The position numbers and the translations under genes are program-made. The notes under the pieces are model-generated. The model did not search any database. It was not told the origin of the DNA and saw only the letters and a list, made by a program, of their open reading frames with translations. Shown in pieces: positions 61,661 to 64,000 of a stretch of DNA of 64,000 bases (the stretch's first letter is position 1; every line of letters starts with the position of its first letter). This DNA comes from CAMDPA01 sp964574325 (GTDB lineage Bacteria > Pseudomonadota > Alphaproteobacteria > Rhizobiales > Hyphomicrobiaceae): assembly GCA_964574325.1 (NCBI GenBank), contig CAZNMY010000022.1, forward strand, positions 6,462 through 70,461. Direction: 5' to 3'.

Positions 61661-62377
61661 CTATTCGAGGACGTCCAACCCCTGGGCTCCGCAGCGTTCG
61701 GCGGCGTTGCGGGCGAGGCCGGACGTTTTGCTCCTTGCGACGAAAGCGCTGACGAAGGCGAGCCAGGGGGCGTCGTTCTTGGCGACGCCGAGGCCGATGA
61801 CGTTGGAGCCGTAGCGGTCGGGAAGCACGCGGGAGCCGGGGACGCGGGCGGCGTAAGCCATGAGGCCCGGGCGGATGCCGGCGAGGACGTCGATCTCGCG
61901 ACGCTGCAACAGCTCGAAGGCGGCGTCGGGCGTGTCGGCGTAGATGCGCGGGGCGGCGGGGAGTTTGCCGTCCAGTGCGGCGTCCATCGCGTGTCCGGCG
62001 ACGACGCCGATGCGGGTGGTGGGGCGATCGAGGTCGGCGATGCTGGTGGCGAACGAGCCGGCTGGGACGAGGAATGTGAAATCGCCTTCGACCCAGGGGG
62101 CGGTGAAGTCCAGCAATTCGCGGCGTTCCCGCGTGATGCCGATGAAGGCGGCGTCACACTCGCCGGCGCGGAGGCTTTCGACGATCGCGGGCGGGCTCGG
62201 GCGCTCGACGAGGCGGAGATCGACGCCGAGGTCGGCAGCAAACGCGCGGGCCATCTCGATGCCCCAGCCGGAGAACTCGCCGTTCTCCGAGCGCGCGTAG
62301 AAGAACGACGGGAACAGACCGATGCGGAGCACGCCGGATGCCCGGATGGCGGTGAGGCGGTCGCTCGTCGGGTTCAT
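61661..62377 (-). CDS. Solute-binding protein (family 3) without a clear signal peptide
   Basis: A 238-residue protein of the amino-acid-type periplasmic binding family. VLRIGLFPSFFYARSENGEFSGWGIEMARAFAADLG (~16-52) opens the fold, CDAAFIGITRERRELLDFTAPW (~74) and DVLAGIRPGLMAYAARVPGSRVLPD are typical. From ATG 62377 no hydrophobic signal is seen, so it may be cytoplasmic or the true start may differ. The longer frame from 63226 is antisense to ubiE and not real. It is divergent from ubiE and has no permease or ATPase next to it. Confidence 0.8.
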   Translation of the reverse strand: MNPTSDRLTAIRASGVLRIGLFPSFFYARSENGEFSGWGIEMARAFAADLGVDLRLVERPSPPAIVESLRAGECDAAFIGITRERRELLDFTAPWVEGDFTFLVPAGSFATSIADLDRPTTRIGVVAGHAMDAALDGKLPAAPRIYADTPDAAFELLQRREIDVLAGIRPGLMAYAARVPGSRVLPDRYGSNVIGLGVAKNDAPWLAFVSAFVARSKTSGLARNAAERCGAQGLDVLE

Positions 62378-62470
62378 GCGAGGGGCTGCAACTCCGAGGG
62401 CAATTGGGGGCTGAACGATGCGGCTTTCCGCATCTGGCGTGGTGCCGTCCGGCATTCTACATTGCCCGCC

Positions 62471-63244
62471 ATGAGCGATACAAAGACAAAGAGCGGCACG
62501 GAAAACACATTCGGCTTCCGCGAGGTGCCCGAAGCCGAGCGGCAGGGCCTCGTCAACGAGGTGTTCTCGGCCGTGGCCGAGCGCTACGACCTGATGAACG
62601 ATCTGATGTCCGGTGGGATGCACCGGCTGTGGAAGGACGATTTCGTCGATGCGCTGAACCCGCCGAAGTCCGAGCGGGAGTGGCGGCTGATCGACGTGGC
62701 GGGCGGCACGGGTGATATCGCGTTGCGCGCGCTCGACCGGGCGGGGCTGGGGTGCTCGGCGGTGCTGTGCGACATCAGCCCGGAAATGCTGAGCGTGGGG
62801 CGTCGTCGCGTCGAGAAGGCGGGGCGGGCCGCGCAGGTGTCGATCGTACAGGGGAATGCCGAGGCGCTGCCGTTTCCGGATCGTTCGTTCGACGCCTACA
62901 CGATCGCGTTCGGCATCCGCAACGTGACGCACATCGATCATGCACTGGCGGAGGCGTTCCGCGTGCTCAAGATCGGCGGGCGGTTTCTGTGCCTCGAGTT
63001 CTCGGAAGTGCAGGTGCCGCTGCTCGACAAGCTCTACGACCTGCACTCGTTCCACGTGATCCCGAGGCTCGGGCAGTTGGCGGCGGGAGCGGCCCAGCCT
63101 TACGAGTATCTGGTCGAGAGCATCCGCAAATTCCCGAAACAGGAACAGTTCGCGGCGATGATCCGCGAAGCCGGCTTCGAGCGCGTGAGCTATCGCAACC
63201 TGACCGGCGGCGTGGCGGCGATACACTCGGGGTGGAAGATTTGA
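62471..63244 (+). CDS. ubiE: Ubiquinone/menaquinone C-methyltransferase
   Basis: A 257-residue SAM-dependent methyltransferase of quinone synthesis. FSAVAERYDLMNDLMSGGMHRLWK (~33-56) is the UbiE signature, LIDVAGGTGDIALRA (~74) binds SAM, and AFGIRNVTHIDHAL with LEFSEVQVPLLDKLYD follow. ATG at 62471 gives the family start MSDTKTKSGTENTFGF. In many alphaproteobacteria ubiB follows ubiE; here a lower-GC ORF of unknown function lies next instead. Confidence 0.95.
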   Translation: MSDTKTKSGTENTFGFREVPEAERQGLVNEVFSAVAERYDLMNDLMSGGMHRLWKDDFVDALNPPKSEREWRLIDVAGGTGDIALRALDRAGLGCSAVLCDISPEMLSVGRRRVEKAGRAAQVSIVQGNAEALPFPDRSFDAYTIAFGIRNVTHIDHALAEAFRVLKIGGRFLCLEFSEVQVPLLDKLYDLHSFHVIPRLGQLAAGAAQPYEYLVESIRKFPKQEQFAAMIREAGFERVSYRNLTGGVAAIHSGWKI

Positions 63245-63296
63245 TTTTCCTTGGTTCGTGGTTCACGGGAGGACTTCTCCCTCTCGACAACAGTAC

Positions 63297-63932
63297 TCAG
63301 CTATTGGAAATTTCTGCGATCAGGAACCTAAGCTCCTCCGAATGTATGGCAACGCGAACATCATAAACAGTTTTCTCATGGTCTACTAAATGAGTGGCGC
63401 TGATAGATGTCGTTATCAAGCCAAGCCCGACAAGCGTGTCAAGATCATCATTGACTCTCCGTAATGTCGCGGCTCGAATAGCAGCAGTCGGCGTGGAGTG
63501 GTTGTTCACAAAAGCGTTGGGCCATAGGAAGGTCGTGCTGTGCTTAATACTTTTGAGCGCGGAGACGATTCGCTCTCTATTCTCTTGCGTCAATGATCTG
63601 CGATTCCCGTTTAGTACAACGATAATAGTCTTGATGCGGGTCGTGAATTTTCTTACCCGTAGGCGCAGCGCTTCTGCTTTCAATCGAACTTTATCGCTGA
63701 TGCTTCGGGTCATTCCAACGGCAGTGGCTTGACAGTCGGTCATCAGTAGACCTATCCGTTCAGCGACGCTGGTCAACAAGACGAGATCTACGGTATCCTG
63801 AGCTAGGATCAGCAATCTCGCCAGTTTGGCTTGCAGCGTTAGGCGGCCCGTCAAGTAGCTGATTAGCGAGCGCTGTTGCGGACTCGCCTGAGCGCCTCCC
63901 TCCTCTTCTAAATCCCGCAACTGAAATAGCAC
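63297..63932 (-). CDS. Hypothetical protein in lower-GC DNA
   Basis: A 211-residue open frame, mostly helical and rich in Leu, Thr and Arg, with no recognised domain. Blocks include SLISYLTGRLTLQAKLARLL and TRIKTIIVVLNGNRRSL, and a late RRVNDDLDTLVGLGLI that may resemble a small helix-turn-helix. The frame begins at GTG 63932 with a stop 18 bases earlier, so it may be an intact gene or a fragment. The region is visibly poorer in G and C than the rest of the window, which suggests transfer. Confidence 0.5.
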   Translation of the reverse strand: MLFQLRDLEEEGGAQASPQQRSLISYLTGRLTLQAKLARLLILAQDTVDLVLLTSVAERIGLLMTDCQATAVGMTRSISDKVRLKAEALRLRVRKFTTRIKTIIVVLNGNRRSLTQENRERIVSALKSIKHSTTFLWPNAFVNNHSTPTAAIRAATLRRVNDDLDTLVGLGLITTSISATHLVDHEKTVYDVRVAIHSEELRFLIAEISNS

Positions 63933-64000
63933 TCCATCTAGCCGACAGGCCTATCCCTTTAGCTCAGGCCGCCACGACCGGATTTGATCCGAACCGTCGG

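Noticed and set aside
60620..62470. Long plus-strand open frame joined to ubiE
   Set aside because: It is antisense to DUF1178, grxC and the binding-protein gene. High GC keeps such frames open; only the part from 62471 has UbiE motifs.

Overview
The window is high-GC DNA with densely packed, often overlapping genes. It looks like an alphaproteobacterium of the order Hyphomicrobiales (Rhizobiales). Pointers are the BcsS-type protein, the run of cytochrome c, kdsB and pheA, the Pls/PosA-type synthetase, yejABEF, DUF1178 next to grxC, and short GC-rich dispersed hairpin repeats of the kind common in that order. The species cannot be named from sequence alone. No tRNA, rRNA, CRISPR array, prophage or full-length insertion sequence was found.

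Layout. Positions 1-6702 hold housekeeping and accessory genes: a cupin, a thiolase, a YdcF protein, a CHASE2 sensor without an output domain, a peptidoglycan-binding-like protein and a GST. At 7157-11221 lies a 1354-residue Pls/PosA-type protein with an adenylation domain, a carrier domain and repeated membrane/hexapeptide units. At 11351-14588 an ATP-dependent DNA ligase and its associated exonuclease are separated by a small secreted protein on the other strand. At 14708-19755 are a BcsS-like protein, a stand-alone ABC binding protein, a double cupin and a stand-alone EutA. At 19867-20383 sits a BrnT/BrnA toxin-antitoxin module whose toxin carries an in-frame stop. At 20415-23202 is a minus-strand operon of a flavin/[2Fe-2S] reductase, a Gfo/Idh/MocA dehydrogenase and a MarR regulator, resembling phthalate-type catabolism.

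At 23515-30641 six tightly coupled genes (hyfB, C, E, F, G, I) encode a complex related to complex I and group-4 hydrogenases. Its large subunit lacks the nickel-binding cysteines, while its small subunit keeps the Fe-S ligands. This is the most interesting system in the window. At 30702-38288 are a sterol-desaturase-type hydroxylase, a DODA-type dioxygenase and a PQQ-alcohol-oxidation accessory cluster (beta-propeller, ABC binding protein, ABC-2 permease), followed by a second, complete ABC importer. Pyruvate kinase follows at 38445.

At 39882-48615 is the yej oligopeptide transporter on the minus strand. It has two yejA paralogues and a PIN-domain toxin-antitoxin pair lodged between yejE and yejF. 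At 48822-51451 lie cytochrome c, kdsB and pheA. At 53047-56493 a flavoprotein, a DUF1365 protein and a cyclopropane-synthase-type methyltransferase form an overlapping lipid-modification operon. The right end carries an MFS pump, secreted MBL and DUF922 proteins, grxC, ubiE and finally a lower-GC ORF of unknown function.

Dispersed repeats include a 151-bp element at 15653-15803. It has 25-bp perfect inverted ends and a 9-bp flanking duplication, so it looks like a MITE inserted beside a REP-type repeat.
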